A stretch of DNA of 64,000 nt from DASQPR01 sp963831705 (GCA_963831705.1 CAWHRE010000005.1:372001-436000), one strand, 5' to 3'. Shown: positions 8,193-16,814, counted from the stretch's first letter. Notes: generated by a model not told the origin, from the sequence alone. Numbers and translations: made by a program.

Positions 8193-8634
8193 GTGGTCGT
8201 GGTCTAGGGCTGCTGGGTGACATTGCGGTGTCAAGTGGTTGCGGTTTGGGCGGTTGGCCGACTTTGCCCACTCCGGGCGGTCAGGCTTGATCCCTCCGTG
8301 GGCAAAGTCGGCCAACCGCCCCGTCGTGGTACAGGTAGGACCATCAGTTGCGGGTTTATAAACACCCACGTCCTCGTGGCGTCGAAAGAAACTTCGGACC
8401 CACGCCCCAGCCGCTTCCGGGCTGGTGGCCACCAGGTGGCAGGCCCAGCCACGAACACTCCGGTGCAACGGCGCTCTTCTGATGCCACGATGACGTGGGT
8501 GTCCGAAAAAAAACCTGTCCGGCTCATACCTACCTGAACCACGACGGGGCGGTTGGCCGACATTGACTGCGTCGGGATCAAGCCTGACCGCCCAGAGCAG
8601 GCAATGTCGGCCAACCGCCCTAGACCGCAACCAC
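8193..8634. repeat. Large composite inverted repeat, MITE-like
   Basis: Fills the 520-bp gap between padR and accA3; no credible gene lies in it. A perfect 23-bp stem (8248-8270 with 8299-8321) and a perfect 19-bp stem (8547-8565 with 8602-8620) carry the same core, GGGCGGTTGGCCGAC. The two halves are themselves inverted copies: ACCGCCCCGTCGTGGT near 8315 matches its complement near 8540, and ACACCCACGTCCTCGTGGC near 8361 matches the complement near 8495. Outer ends also pair: 8193-8210 and 8238-8256 resemble the complement of 8617-8634, so the left end is partly duplicated. This looks like a non-autonomous element. No clear target-site duplication was found. Confidence 0.75.
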
Positions 8635-8697
8635 GATGAACGCCAAGATCAAAACAGAAGCTAAACTACCGCTAAGTCACATAAGGAGCGGCCAAAG

Positions 8698-10434
8698 ATG
8701 CGCAAAGTCCTCATCGCCAATCGCGGCGAAATCGCCGTCCGTGTCATACGCGCTTGCAAAGATGCCGGACTTCAGAGCGTGAGCGTGTACGCCGACTCCG
8801 ACCGTGATGCACCGCACTCGAAACTGGCGGATGAGGCGTACGCGCTGGGTGGCGATACCGCGTCGGACACGTATCTCCGGATCGACAAGCTGCTCGACGT
8901 GGCCGCGCGTGCCGGGGCCGACGGTGTCCATCCCGGCTACGGATTCCTCTCCGAGAACGCCGACTTCGCGCAGGCCGTGATCGACGCTGGACTGACCTGG
9001 ATCGGCCCGACACCGCAGGCGATCCGGGACCTCGGCGACAAGGTGACCGCTCGGCACATCGCGGCTCGGGCCGGCGCGCCGCTCGTCCCCGGTACGCCCG
9101 ACCCGGTCGCCGGACCGGCCGAGGTGATCGAGTTCGCGAAGGCGTTCGGGCTGCCGGTAGCGATCAAGGCGGCGTTCGGCGGCGGCGGGCGTGGGCTCAA
9201 GGTCGCCCGTACGCTCGAGGAAATCCCGGAGCTGTTCGCGTCGGCAACCCGCGAGGCGGTCGCGGCATTCGGTCGCGGCGAGTGCTTCGTCGAGCGCTAT
9301 CTCGACCAGCCGCGACACGTGGAGGCGCAGGTACTCGCGGATACCCACGGCAACGTGATCGTGGTCGGTACGCGTGACTGCTCACTCCAGCGCCGTCACC
9401 AGAAACTCGTCGAGGAGGCGCCGGCGCCGTTCCTGACCGATGCTCAACGCGCCGAGATCCACTCCAGCGCGAAGGCAATCTGCCGGGAGGCCGGGTACCA
9501 CGGTGCCGGTACGGTCGAGTATCTCGTCGGACGCGACGGCACGATCTCGTTCCTCGAAGTGAACACGCGACTGCAGGTGGAACATCCGGTGACCGAGGAG
9601 ACCGCAGGCGTGGACCTGGTCCGCGAGCAGTTCCGGATCGCGGACGGTTTTCCCCTCGCCATGACCGAGGATCCGGCACCGCGCGGACACGCGATCGAGT
9701 TCCGGATCAACGGCGAGGACCCAGGCCGCGGGTTCCTGCCCGCCCCGGGCGTTGTGACCACGCTCGTGCTGCCGTCCGGCCCGGGCGTACGGGTGGACGC
9801 CGGGATCGAATCCGGCAGCGTGATCGGCGGCAACTTCGACTCGCTGCTGGCGAAGGTGATCGTGACCGGAGCAACCCGCGCCGAGTGCTTGGAGCGAGCC
9901 GTCCGGGTCCTCGACGAAATGGTCGTCGACGGTATGGCCACCGCGTTGACGTTCCACCGGCTCATCGTGCGCGATCCCGCGTTCACGGCCGAGCCGTTCA
10001 CCGTCCACACGCGATGGATCGAGACCGAGTGGGCGGGTGGCGTACCGCCGTTTGCCGGCGCCGCGATCGCGGACGAAGCCGACGAGCGCGAGACGATCGT
10101 GGTCGAGGTCGGCGGAAAGCGCCTCGAGGTCAGCGTTCCGGCGATGGCGGGTCCGGTTGCGCGTACCACTAATGCTCCTAAAAGGACTGGATCGGGCCGC
10201 AAGGCGCACGCGGCCGCGAGTGGCGACTCGCTCGCGTCGCCGATGCAGGGCACGATCGTCAAGCTCGGCGTCGCAGAGGGCGACGAGGTCGCCGAGGGTG
10301 ACCTGATCGTCGTGCTGGAGGCGATGAAAATGGAGCAGCCTCTGAACGCGCACAAGAGCGGCGTGGTGTCCGGCTTGGGCGTGGCGATCGGCGATGTGGT
10401 GACTCCCGGCGCCACGATTTGCGAGATCAAGTAG
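8698..10434 (+). CDS. accA3: Acyl-CoA carboxylase alpha subunit (biotin carboxylase + BCCP)
   Basis: A 578-residue subunit that carboxylates biotin with ATP and bicarbonate, then hands CO2 to the beta subunit. Domains: N-terminal biotin carboxylase (KVLIANRGEIAVRVIRACKD, then FLSENADFAQA), ATP-grasp with AFGGGGRGLKV (about residues 160-170), RDCSLQRRHQK, the catalytic EVNTRLQVEHPVTE and C-terminal carboxylase domain. A Pro/Ala linker (about 480-505) follows, then a biotinyl domain with EAMKMEQPL; the biotinylated Lys is near residue 544. A GGAG ribosome site precedes the ATG. It should partner the beta and epsilon subunits at the window start. Confidence 0.97.
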   Translation: MRKVLIANRGEIAVRVIRACKDAGLQSVSVYADSDRDAPHSKLADEAYALGGDTASDTYLRIDKLLDVAARAGADGVHPGYGFLSENADFAQAVIDAGLTWIGPTPQAIRDLGDKVTARHIAARAGAPLVPGTPDPVAGPAEVIEFAKAFGLPVAIKAAFGGGGRGLKVARTLEEIPELFASATREAVAAFGRGECFVERYLDQPRHVEAQVLADTHGNVIVVGTRDCSLQRRHQKLVEEAPAPFLTDAQRAEIHSSAKAICREAGYHGAGTVEYLVGRDGTISFLEVNTRLQVEHPVTEETAGVDLVREQFRIADGFPLAMTEDPAPRGHAIEFRINGEDPGRGFLPAPGVVTTLVLPSGPGVRVDAGIESGSVIGGNFDSLLAKVIVTGATRAECLERAVRVLDEMVVDGMATALTFHRLIVRDPAFTAEPFTVHTRWIETEWAGGVPPFAGAAIADEADERETIVVEVGGKRLEVSVPAMAGPVARTTNAPKRTGSGRKAHAAASGDSLASPMQGTIVKLGVAEGDEVAEGDLIVVLEAMKMEQPLNAHKSGVVSGLGVAIGDVVTPGATICEIK

Positions 10435-10453
10435 GCACTGCCATGCTTTCGCG

Positions 10454-11374
10454 ATGCCGCCGGTGCATCACGAACTTCGATCGCTTCCGTTCCGCGGCAG
10501 CTCGGCGATCACGCGCGGTCTGATCACACGCGGTGCATTGCGGGGCAAGGCATGGCGGCGGTTAATGTCCGATGTGTACATTAGTGCCGACATTGAGATG
10601 GACTACCGCCTGTGGTGTTGTGCGGTCGCGCAGTACGTCGCGCCGCGCGGTGCGATCGGCGGTTTGAGCGCGGCCTACCTGCACGGCGTCGACCTGCGTC
10701 CGTCGATGTCATCGTCGGCCCCATCGTCGTCCTCGTTGGCGGCGGCATCGGCGGCGGGCGGGTTCGAGCCGATTGACGCCGTCGTGCCGACGGCGGTCCG
10801 AAAAGCGGGCGCGCCGCAGGTCAAGCTGGTCCGATCGCCGCTACCACCGTCGCACGTTTCCGACACCACGGGTGTACGCGCAACCACCCCGATCCGCACC
10901 GCATTCGATCTCGGGCGTCAACTGCCTCTCGTCGATGCCGTGATAGCGCTGGACACGCTGTGCATCCGGCGCGTCCTCCGGCTGCCCGATCTTGCCGCGT
11001 TCGCCGCGATCCACACGTCCTGGCCGGGTACGAAACGGCTCGCGACCGCGCTGGCGCTGGCCGAGCCGCTGAGCCAGTCCTCGGCCGAGACCCGGGTACG
11101 GCTCGCCCTCGTCGATGGTGGACTCCCCCGGCCGGTGGCCCAATACGAGGCGCGCGCCGGTGGACGGCTGCTCGGGCGGATCGATCTCGCGTACCCGGAG
11201 TGGCTAATCGGGATTGAATGCGACGCCGAACCTCGGCGCTCACGTGCGGCCCTGACGGCCGACCTGCGGCGAGCCGCTCGGCTGACCGCCGCCGGTTGGA
11301 CCATCATCCAAGCCGCCACCGACACCACGATGACCGCCGTCGTAGCGCAGGTCCGGACCCACAAACCCAGTTGA
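10454..11374 (+). CDS. AbiEi-like/DUF559-like hypothetical protein
   Basis: A 306-residue protein of a common actinobacterial type. An N-terminal winged-helix-like region (AITRGLITRGALRGKAWRRLMSDVYIS) resembles AbiEi antitoxin domains. The C-terminal part resembles Vsr/DUF559 endonuclease folds (GGLPRPVAQYEARAGGRLLGRIDLAYPEWLIGIECD). In relatives that last segment normally reads EYDG followed by His residues; here it is ECDAEPRRS, so any nuclease site looks degraded. A low-complexity Ser/Ala stretch near residues 85-100 is unusual. No cognate AbiEii toxin gene is adjacent. Function unknown. Confidence 0.6.
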   Translation: MPPVHHELRSLPFRGSSAITRGLITRGALRGKAWRRLMSDVYISADIEMDYRLWCCAVAQYVAPRGAIGGLSAAYLHGVDLRPSMSSSAPSSSSLAAASAAGGFEPIDAVVPTAVRKAGAPQVKLVRSPLPPSHVSDTTGVRATTPIRTAFDLGRQLPLVDAVIALDTLCIRRVLRLPDLAAFAAIHTSWPGTKRLATALALAEPLSQSSAETRVRLALVDGGLPRPVAQYEARAGGRLLGRIDLAYPEWLIGIECDAEPRRSRAALTADLRRAARLTAAGWTIIQAATDTTMTAVVAQVRTHKPS

Positions 11375-11454
11375 TCTGAGATCTTGGACGTTGGATGAGT
11401 TCAAATCGCCATGATCACAGTCGTGCGTTTCCACACATACCAAGATCTGCGATC
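11373..11454. repeat. Imperfect inverted repeat between convergent genes
   Basis: GATCTGAGATCTTGG (11373-11387) is complementary to CCAAGATCTGCGATC (11440-11454) in 13 of 15 positions, enclosing about 52 bases. It sits at the stop of the plus-strand gene and before the stop of the convergent dehydrogenase, so a terminator role is plausible. A related pair of CAAGATC and GATCTTG arms occurs at about 13932-13978, hinting at a small dispersed repeat family. Confidence 0.4.
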
Positions 11455-11505
11455 TCTGGCCTGATCGCCGCCGTCCGCGTTGGGTCGGGACGCGGCGGGG
11501 CAGGG

Positions 11506-12540
11506 CTACGGCGTGAGCATCACTTTCAGGGCCGAGCGGTCGTCCATTGCTGCGTACCCGGCCGCCACCGAGTCCAGCGGCATCACGATGTCGAAGACCG
11601 GCGACGGATCGAGTGAGCCGTCGATCACGTCGCGGAGCAGCTCGTCCGCGTAGTGACGGGCCGATGCCACACCGCCGCCGAGGCCCACGTTGCGGTTGAA
11701 CATCTGCTTGATATCCACCGCGCCCACCTCATGCGGTACGCCGACGAAACCGACCCGGCCGCCATCGCGCGCAATCGACAGCGCGGTGGCCAGCGACTCC
11801 TCGGTTCCGACGCATTCGAGCACGGCATGCGCGCCGAGCCCACGGGTCAGGTCGCGTACGTCGGTGACCGCGTCTTCTCCGCGTACGGCGACGATGTCGG
11901 TCGCACCGAATCGGGTGGCCAGTGCGGTGCGTTGCGGATTCCGGCCGAGCGCGATGATCCGGTCGGCGCCGAGCCGGCGGGCGGCCAGGACACCGCAGAG
12001 CCCGACGGCGCCATCCCCGACGACCGCAACCGTGGAACCACGCCGGACGCCGGCGGCCAGCGCGGCGTGGTGGCCGGTGGCCATCACGTCGGACAAGGCA
12101 AGCAGCGCTGGGATCTCCGCGGCGGTCGGCGCCTCCGGTACGCGTACGAGCGTTGCGTCGGCGTACGGGACCCGGACCGCCTCGCCCTGCCCGCCGTCGG
12201 ATCCCGGCTCGCCCCAGAATCCGCCGTCCGGGCAGGACGTGTAGAGGCCATCGACGCAGTACGCGCATGTGCCATCGGCCCAAACGAACGGCGCGATCAC
12301 GAAGTCACCGACGCGCAGCGTGGTCACCTCGGTGCCGATCTCGCTGACCACGCCGACGAACTCGTGCCCGATCCGCTGGCCCGGTTCGCGCTTCGCGACG
12401 CCGCGGTAGGCCCACAGGTCGCTTCCGCAGATGCAGGCTGCGGTGACCTGAACGATCGCGTCGGTGGGCGAGACGATTCGCGGATCGGGCACGGTCTCGA
12501 TCCGCACGTCATTCGGGCCGTAAATCGTGGTCGCACGCAT
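11506..12540 (-). CDS. Zinc-dependent alcohol dehydrogenase (MDR family)
   Basis: A medium-chain dehydrogenase of about 344 residues. The GroES-like catalytic domain shows the zinc site CICGSDLWAYRG and GHEFVGVVSEIG. A partial structural-zinc lobe, ADGTCAYCVDGLYTSCPDGG, has three Cys. The Rossmann domain shows VAVVGDGAVGLCGVLAARRLGA. It most resembles glutathione-independent formaldehyde dehydrogenase/threonine dehydrogenase-like proteins, but the substrate is unassigned. Starts GTG 12546 and ATG 12540 are both possible; neither has a clear ribosome site, and the gene overlaps or abuts the synthetase stop at 12543, implying cotranscription. Confidence 0.88.
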   Translation of the reverse strand: MRATTIYGPNDVRIETVPDPRIVSPTDAIVQVTAACICGSDLWAYRGVAKREPGQRIGHEFVGVVSEIGTEVTTLRVGDFVIAPFVWADGTCAYCVDGLYTSCPDGGFWGEPGSDGGQGEAVRVPYADATLVRVPEAPTAAEIPALLALSDVMATGHHAALAAGVRRGSTVAVVGDGAVGLCGVLAARRLGADRIIALGRNPQRTALATRFGATDIVAVRGEDAVTDVRDLTRGLGAHAVLECVGTEESLATALSIARDGGRVGFVGVPHEVGAVDIKQMFNRNVGLGGGVASARHYADELLRDVIDGSLDPSPVFDIVMPLDSVAAGYAAMDDRSALKVMLTP

Positions 12541-12542
12541 GA

Positions 12543-13766
12543 TCACGAGCCTACAAGCAGGTCATGGGAGCGCGATGCGACCACCTCCTTGATCATTGCA
12601 ATGGCGTCGGACGCGAGCAGCGGCGGAAGTTGGCGTCCGTCACGGAGCCGCAGCGAGACCTGTCCGGCGTCCGATTCCCGCGACCCGATCACGGCTACGT
12701 ACGGGATCTTGCGATGGGCGGCTGCGCGTACCCGCGCGTTCAGGGAACCGTCCAGCGCGGGCGCTGCGCGCAGCCCGGCCTCGACGCAGGCGCGCGCGAA
12801 CGCCACCGCCGCGTCCGCCTGATCGTCGCTGACCGGAATCGCGTGGAGTTGAACCGGCGCGTACCACGCCGGGAACGCTCCCGCGTGCATCTCGATCAGG
12901 TACGCGAACAAGCGTTCCATCGAGCCGACCAGGCTGCGATGCACCATCACCGGGCGCCGGCGGGCGCCGGATGAGTCCACGTAGGACAGATCGAACTGCG
13001 CCGGCATGTGGAAGTCGATCTGGATGGTCGAGATGGTCAACTCGCGGTCGAGATGGTCGAGGACCTGGATATCGATCTTCGGCCCGTAGAACGACGCCTC
13101 GCCCGGAACCTCGCGATATTTGACTCCGGCGCCGTCGAGCGCATCGCGCAGCAGTTGGGACGCCTGCGCCCACATGGCGTCATCGCCGGCGTACTTGCCG
13201 CCGTCGCCGCGCAGCGACAGCTGTACACCGGCGCTCACGATGCCGAGATCACGATGAGCGCGCTCGATCATGCGCAGGACGTGCACAATCTCCGGGCCGA
13301 CCTGGTCGAGCGCGCAGAAGGTGTGGCCATCGTTGAGCGAGATCGATCGGACCCGGCTGAGGCCGCCGAGCACGCCGGAGCGCTCGGCGCGGTACTGCGG
13401 CCCGAGCTCGGCTATCCGTACTGGCAGGTCACGATAGCTGCGCGGACGGGACGCGAAGATCAACGCGTGATGCGGGCACATCGACGGGCGCATCACGAAC
13501 TCGTCGTGCTCGGACACTTTCATCGGCGGGAACATCTCATCGGAAAAGTGCTGCCAGTGGCCGGATCGCTCGTACATTTCGAGCTTGCCGATCACCGGCG
13601 AATAGACATGAAGATATCCGGCTCTGCGCTCGGATTCGCGCAGGTAGGACTCGACTTCGTAGCGTGCGGCGGCGCCGTCCGGCAGCCAAAACGGCAGGCC
13701 CGCTCCGATCATCGGATCGGAGTCGAAGAGGTCGAGTTCGCGGCCGAGCTTGCGGTGGTCGATCAT
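12543..13766 (-). CDS. thrS: Short threonyl-tRNA synthetase lacking TGS and editing domains
   Basis: A 407-residue class II synthetase with only the catalytic and anticodon-binding domains; standard bacterial ThrRS is about 640 residues. Zinc ligands are kept: Cys in MRPSMCPHH, His in NDGHTFC, His in PVMVHRSLVGSMER. Motif 2 is YRAERSGVLGGLSRVR. The C-terminal anticodon domain begins near FPAWYAPVQLHAIPVSDDQ. Loss of the N-terminal editing domain means Ser-tRNA(Thr) could not be cleared in cis. It is probably a second ThrRS, perhaps stress- or inhibitor-related. The ATG at 13766 has an AGGAG site 6-7 bases upstream. Regulation by a Thr-codon leader is strongly suggested. Confidence 0.92.
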   Translation of the reverse strand: MIDHRKLGRELDLFDSDPMIGAGLPFWLPDGAAARYEVESYLRESERRAGYLHVYSPVIGKLEMYERSGHWQHFSDEMFPPMKVSEHDEFVMRPSMCPHHALIFASRPRSYRDLPVRIAELGPQYRAERSGVLGGLSRVRSISLNDGHTFCALDQVGPEIVHVLRMIERAHRDLGIVSAGVQLSLRGDGGKYAGDDAMWAQASQLLRDALDGAGVKYREVPGEASFYGPKIDIQVLDHLDRELTISTIQIDFHMPAQFDLSYVDSSGARRRPVMVHRSLVGSMERLFAYLIEMHAGAFPAWYAPVQLHAIPVSDDQADAAVAFARACVEAGLRAAPALDGSLNARVRAAAHRKIPYVAVIGSRESDAGQVSLRLRDGRQLPPLLASDAIAMIKEVVASRSHDLLVGS

Positions 13767-13767
13767 G

Positions 13768-13886
13768 GCGGTCTCCTGAAAACGTGGGCGACCGCGCGAG
13801 ACCACAACAGCCCCGGGCGATCGCCCGGGGCTGTTGGTTGACGAGAAAGATCAGGTCAGCACAAGCACGCCGGGATGTCCCGGCGT
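13768..13886 (-). promoter_or_regulatory. Attenuator region of thrS leader (pause stem, palindrome, SD-sequestering stem)
   Basis: Three potential RNA stems lie in order on the minus strand. A 9-bp hairpin (13886-13867) has a 5' arm that begins at the last of three Thr codons. A perfect 15+15-base palindrome follows (13835-13806). Then GUGGUCUC (13805-13798) can pair over 8 positions with GAGACCGC (13775-13768), which includes part of the thrS AGGAG ribosome site. The CCGGG-rich arms of the first two stems could also cross-pair. This layout fits ribosome-stalling control of thrS by charged tRNA(Thr). Confidence 0.6.
13806..13835 (-). terminator. 15-bp perfect palindrome in the thrS leader
   Basis: AACAGCCCCGGGCGA is followed without a spacer by its exact complement. 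It could form a very stable hairpin acting as an intrinsic attenuator, but no U-run follows on the minus strand, so termination may be inefficient or the stem may act in a translational switch instead. Confidence 0.45.
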
Positions 13887-13910
13887 CGTCGTGCAGATGC
13901 CAAACCTCAT
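13851..13910 (-). CDS. Threonine-rich leader peptide of thrS
   Basis: A 19-codon reading frame, MRFGICTTTPGHPGVLVLT then TGA, upstream of the short ThrRS gene. It has three consecutive ACG Thr codons at positions 7-9 and a final ACC. The frame ends just before the attenuator palindrome. There is no Shine-Dalgarno site; a promoter-like -10 lies 6 bases before the ATG, so the mRNA probably starts at the ATG (leaderless). Thr codon clustering in front of a ThrRS is what ribosome-mediated attenuation predicts. Confidence 0.65.
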   Translation of the reverse strand: MRFGICTTTPGHPGVLVLT

Positions 13911-13916
13911 ACGCAC

Positions 13917-13945
13917 ACGGTACGACCACCTCAAGATCATCGCAA
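13917..13945 (-). promoter_or_regulatory. Putative promoter of thrS leader transcript
   Basis: On the minus strand, TTGCGA (13945-13940), a 17-base spacer, then TACCGT (13922-13917). This is close to the housekeeping sigma consensus, and the expected start coincides with the leader-peptide ATG at 13910. Confidence 0.55.
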
Positions 13946-13982
13946 CTTCATAGATGTTGTCGACGTGGATCTTGGTGGGGTG

Positions 13983-15384
13983 TCAGTGCTGCATTAGCTG
14001 GCGGGCCGACTCGGCGATGGAGCCCGAGAGGGACGGGTAGATCGTGATTGTGTGCGCCAACTGATCCACGGTGAGGTGGTTCTCCACCGCCATTGCGATC
14101 GGCAGGATCAGCTCGCTGGCCTTCGGTGCGACTACGACGCCACCGATCACCTGACCGGTCGCCGGTCGGCAGAACAGCTTCACGAAACCGTCGTGGATGC
14201 CCATCATCTTCGCGCGCGCGTTGCCGTCCAGCGACAGCATCACTGCGCGCGCCGGCACCTGCCCGCTGTCCACTTCGGCCTGCGATACGCCGACGCTGGC
14301 CAGTTCGGGATCGGTGAACACGTTCGCCGCCACGGTCGAAAGCTTCAGCGGCGCGACCGCCTCGCCGAGCGCGTGCCACATCGCGATCCGGCCCTGCATC
14401 GCGGCGACGCTGGCCAGCGGGAGCAGCGCCGGTACAGTCGCCGGCCGCGTAGACGCCGGGCACGTTCGTCCGGGAGACGCGGTCCACCGTCACGTAGCCG
14501 CCGGGAGCGACCGCGACGCCGTACTCGACGAGGTTGAGGTTCTGCGTGTTCGGCACCGAACCGACCGCCATCAGCGCGTGCGAGCCCGGAAACCACGCGG
14601 CCGTCCGCGAGCGTGACTTCGACCCCGTCGCCGGTACTCCGAACGCCGGCCGCCCGGGAATTGTTCAGGATGTCCATGCCACGGGCCCGGAACACCTTCT
14701 CGATCGCGATCGACGCGTCCACGTCCTCGTGCGGCATGACCCGGTCCCGGCTGGACACGAGCGTGACCGAAACCCCCATCGCCAGGTACGCCGACGCGAA
14801 CTCGGCACCGGTCACACCGGAACCGATCACGATCAGGTGCGACGGCAACTCGGGCAGGTCATAGATCTGCCGCCAGGTCAGGATGCGCTCGCCGTCGGGC
14901 ATGGCATCCGCCAGTACGCGTGGCGTCGCTCCGGTCGCGATCAGAACGGTCGGTCGCGTCGATCAGCGTACGGCGGCGTCACCGTCCGTCGGCGTGATCT
15001 CGACCCGGTGAGTGTGACCGAGCGTGTCCGCGCCGAGCCGGGCGGTACCGGCACGAACGTCGACGCCGGCCTTGACCAGCTTCGTGTGGATGTCACCGGA
15101 CTGCGCCGAGCGCGAGCCGCTTCACCCGATCGTGGACGGTCGCAGCGTCCACGGTCACCGCGTCGATGCCGGTCGCGCGCACACCGAAGTCCTCCGTGTC
15201 GTGGTAGCCGGTCACCACGTCCGAGCAGGCGATGAAGGTCTTCGACGGGTACGCAGTCGGACAGCACGCACGCGCCACCCGCGCCGTCCGCCTCGACGAC
15301 GGTGACCTCGGCGTCGAGCTGCGCCGCAACCAACGCCGCCTCGTAACCGGCCGGTCCGCCACCGATGATCACAATCTGCCCCAA
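13983..15384 (-). pseudogene. lpdA: Flavoprotein disulfide reductase / NAD(P)H quinone dehydrogenase LpdA, frameshifted
   Basis: Spliced from several frames, this is a full-length pyridine nucleotide-disulfide oxidoreductase: FAD motif IVIIGGGPAGYEAALVAAQL, ACVLSDCVPSKTFIA, NAD motif LIVIGSGVTGAEFASAYLAMGV, second FAD motif TNVPGVYAAGDCTG, and the dimerisation domain ending ITIYPSLSGSIAESARQLMQH. The single retained Cys in SDCVPSK points to the mycobacterial LpdA (Rv3303c) type, which acts as a quinone reductase, not as lipoamide dehydrogenase. Frame breaks lie near 14427, 14586, 14948-14970, 15106 and 15248; most disappear if one G or C is removed. Otherwise well conserved, so sequence error is likely. 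A TTG start at 15384 is assumed. Confidence 0.85.
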
Positions 15385-15469
15385 ACGCCTCCCGCGCCGT
15401 CCTACGCTCGGCTACCGACACGCTCTGCGTATTCTCTCCCACCGCGCCGGGAGGACTATCGTCATCGCC

Positions 15470-15926
15470 GTGCGTCACTACGCCGCCTATGGCTCCAACC
15501 TCGACCCCGGACGGATGCGGGCCTACTGTCCCCACTCGCCGATGGTCGGCACCGGCTGGCTGGAGGGCTGGCGGCTGACCTTCGCCGGCGAGGACGAACT
15601 GGGCTGGGAGGGCGCGGTCACCACGATCGTCGAGTCGCCCGGCGATCGGGTGTTCGTCGCGCTCTACGACGTGCACCCGTGGGACGAGGCAGCAGCTCGA
15701 CGAGGTCGAGGGCGTGACCTCCGGCATCTACCGGAAGCTGCACCGTCCGGGTGGCGACGCTCGACGGCGACGTGACGGCGTGGGTCTACGTGTTCACGGG
15801 CTACGAGGGCGGCCTGCCGACCTCGTGGTATCTGAGCGAGATCGCCACGGCCGCCGAACGGCGGGTGCACCCGCGGACTACGTCGCCGAACTGCGCGCCC
15901 GCCCGACCAGGTCGGCGACGCTCTAG
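15470..15926 (+). pseudogene. Gamma-glutamylcyclotransferase-like protein, frameshifted
   Basis: A small AIG2/GGCT-fold protein of about 150 residues. The N-terminus has the family loop HYAAYGSNLDPGRM, then VALYDVHPWDE; other frames continue with LDEVEGVTSGIYRKLH, WVYVFTGYEGGLPTSWYLSEIA and ADYVAELRARPTRSATL. Breaks near 15688 (extra G), 15750 (GGG for GG) and 15866 explain the frame changes. Family members release 5-oxoproline from gamma-glutamyl compounds, but many relatives have unknown substrates. The same pairing, divergent from lpdA, is seen in Mycobacterium (Rv3304). The GTG start has GGGAGGA about 14 bases upstream. Confidence 0.75.
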
Positions 15927-16741
15927 AGATCGGTCCGCAGCGCCCGCGCACCGACCCGCACCTGCGGCAGCTCGCCGGTGGGCAGCTGCGCGACCTCCAT
16001 TGCCCCGGTCAGCAGGCCGATGAACTCGCGCCGCTCGTACAGTTCGAGCGCGCGCATGGACGCACCGACCATGCGATCGGTGATCGCTTCGGCCCACACC
16101 CACCGCCGGAGCAGTGGCGCCGCCGGTGGGTAAGGCTGCTGCCAACCGAACGCGATCGCGCCCGCCTCGCCGTCCGGCCCGGCGACGATCGCCTCCAGCG
16201 GCGAAAGACCGGCCGCGCGCACCGCGATCAGATGCGCTCCGGCCCGGTGATGGCGCAGAAGATGCAGGAGTACGGCGGCCCGGGCGCCCACACTCCCGTC
16301 GGCACGCTCCGGCGGCTCGGCATCGGTGGCCGTACGCCAGGCCGCGAACAGTGGCATGCCGGTCGCATCGGCCTCGGCCACGACCCGGCCCGCCAACTCT
16401 GCGAGGCGTGCGGTCGCGCCGAACCCGTCGAGCTTCTCCTCACCCCACCGCCGGCATTCGTTGACCGTGAGCTGCCTGATCTCCTCGATCGACCGAATTC
16501 GGCGGGCCGAATTCCAGGCGTCTCGGACCGCGTCCGGCGCGATGAATCCGGCGGCTGACGTCACGATCTCCGACGGGACGTCGCCGAGCGCAGCACCGAG
16601 TCCGGACACGAAGTACGCCCAGCCGGTCAGCCCGGATTCCCGGGCGCGACGAAGGGTCCGTGGATCCTCGGTGAACGCCGTCCCGAGAAATCGCACAGCA
16701 CTCTTCGATGAGGTCGCCGCCTGCTCGGGAGTCACACTCAT
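15923..16741 (-). CDS. SCO6745-family hypothetical protein
   Basis: A 272-residue soluble protein matching the actinobacterial SCO6745 family. Visible features: GLTGWAYFVSGLGAALGDVPSEIVTSAAGFIAP, WEEKLDGFG-like RRWGEEKLDGFG, then HLLRHHRAGAHLIAVRAAGLSPLEAIVAG and a C-terminal AEAITDRMVGASMRALELYERREFIGLL. The C-terminus resembles a winged-helix segment, and DNA binding is sometimes inferred, without experimental support that I know. The ATG at 16741 is chosen because upstream sequence belongs to the next gene in another frame. Its TAG overlaps the TAG of the convergent cyclotransferase gene. Confidence 0.75.
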   Translation of the reverse strand: MSVTPEQAATSSKSAVRFLGTAFTEDPRTLRRARESGLTGWAYFVSGLGAALGDVPSEIVTSAAGFIAPDAVRDAWNSARRIRSIEEIRQLTVNECRRWGEEKLDGFGATARLAELAGRVVAEADATGMPLFAAWRTATDAEPPERADGSVGARAAVLLHLLRHHRAGAHLIAVRAAGLSPLEAIVAGPDGEAGAIAFGWQQPYPPAAPLLRRWVWAEAITDRMVGASMRALELYERREFIGLLTGAMEVAQLPTGELPQVRVGARALRTDL

Positions 16742-16814
16742 GATTCTGCCCAGTTGACGGCACGGCGGAAACCCCGGAACCGCGGATGCGCGGAAGTTGA
16801 CGCCTCCGAGCAGG

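Noticed and set aside
8217..8630. Short frames inside the palindromic element
   Set aside because: They arise from the repeat itself on both strands, with no ribosome site or family similarity.
13767..13945. T-box riboswitch before thrS
   Set aside because: No T-box sequence (TGGNACCGCG-like) or specifier stem was seen; the leader-peptide model explains the region better.
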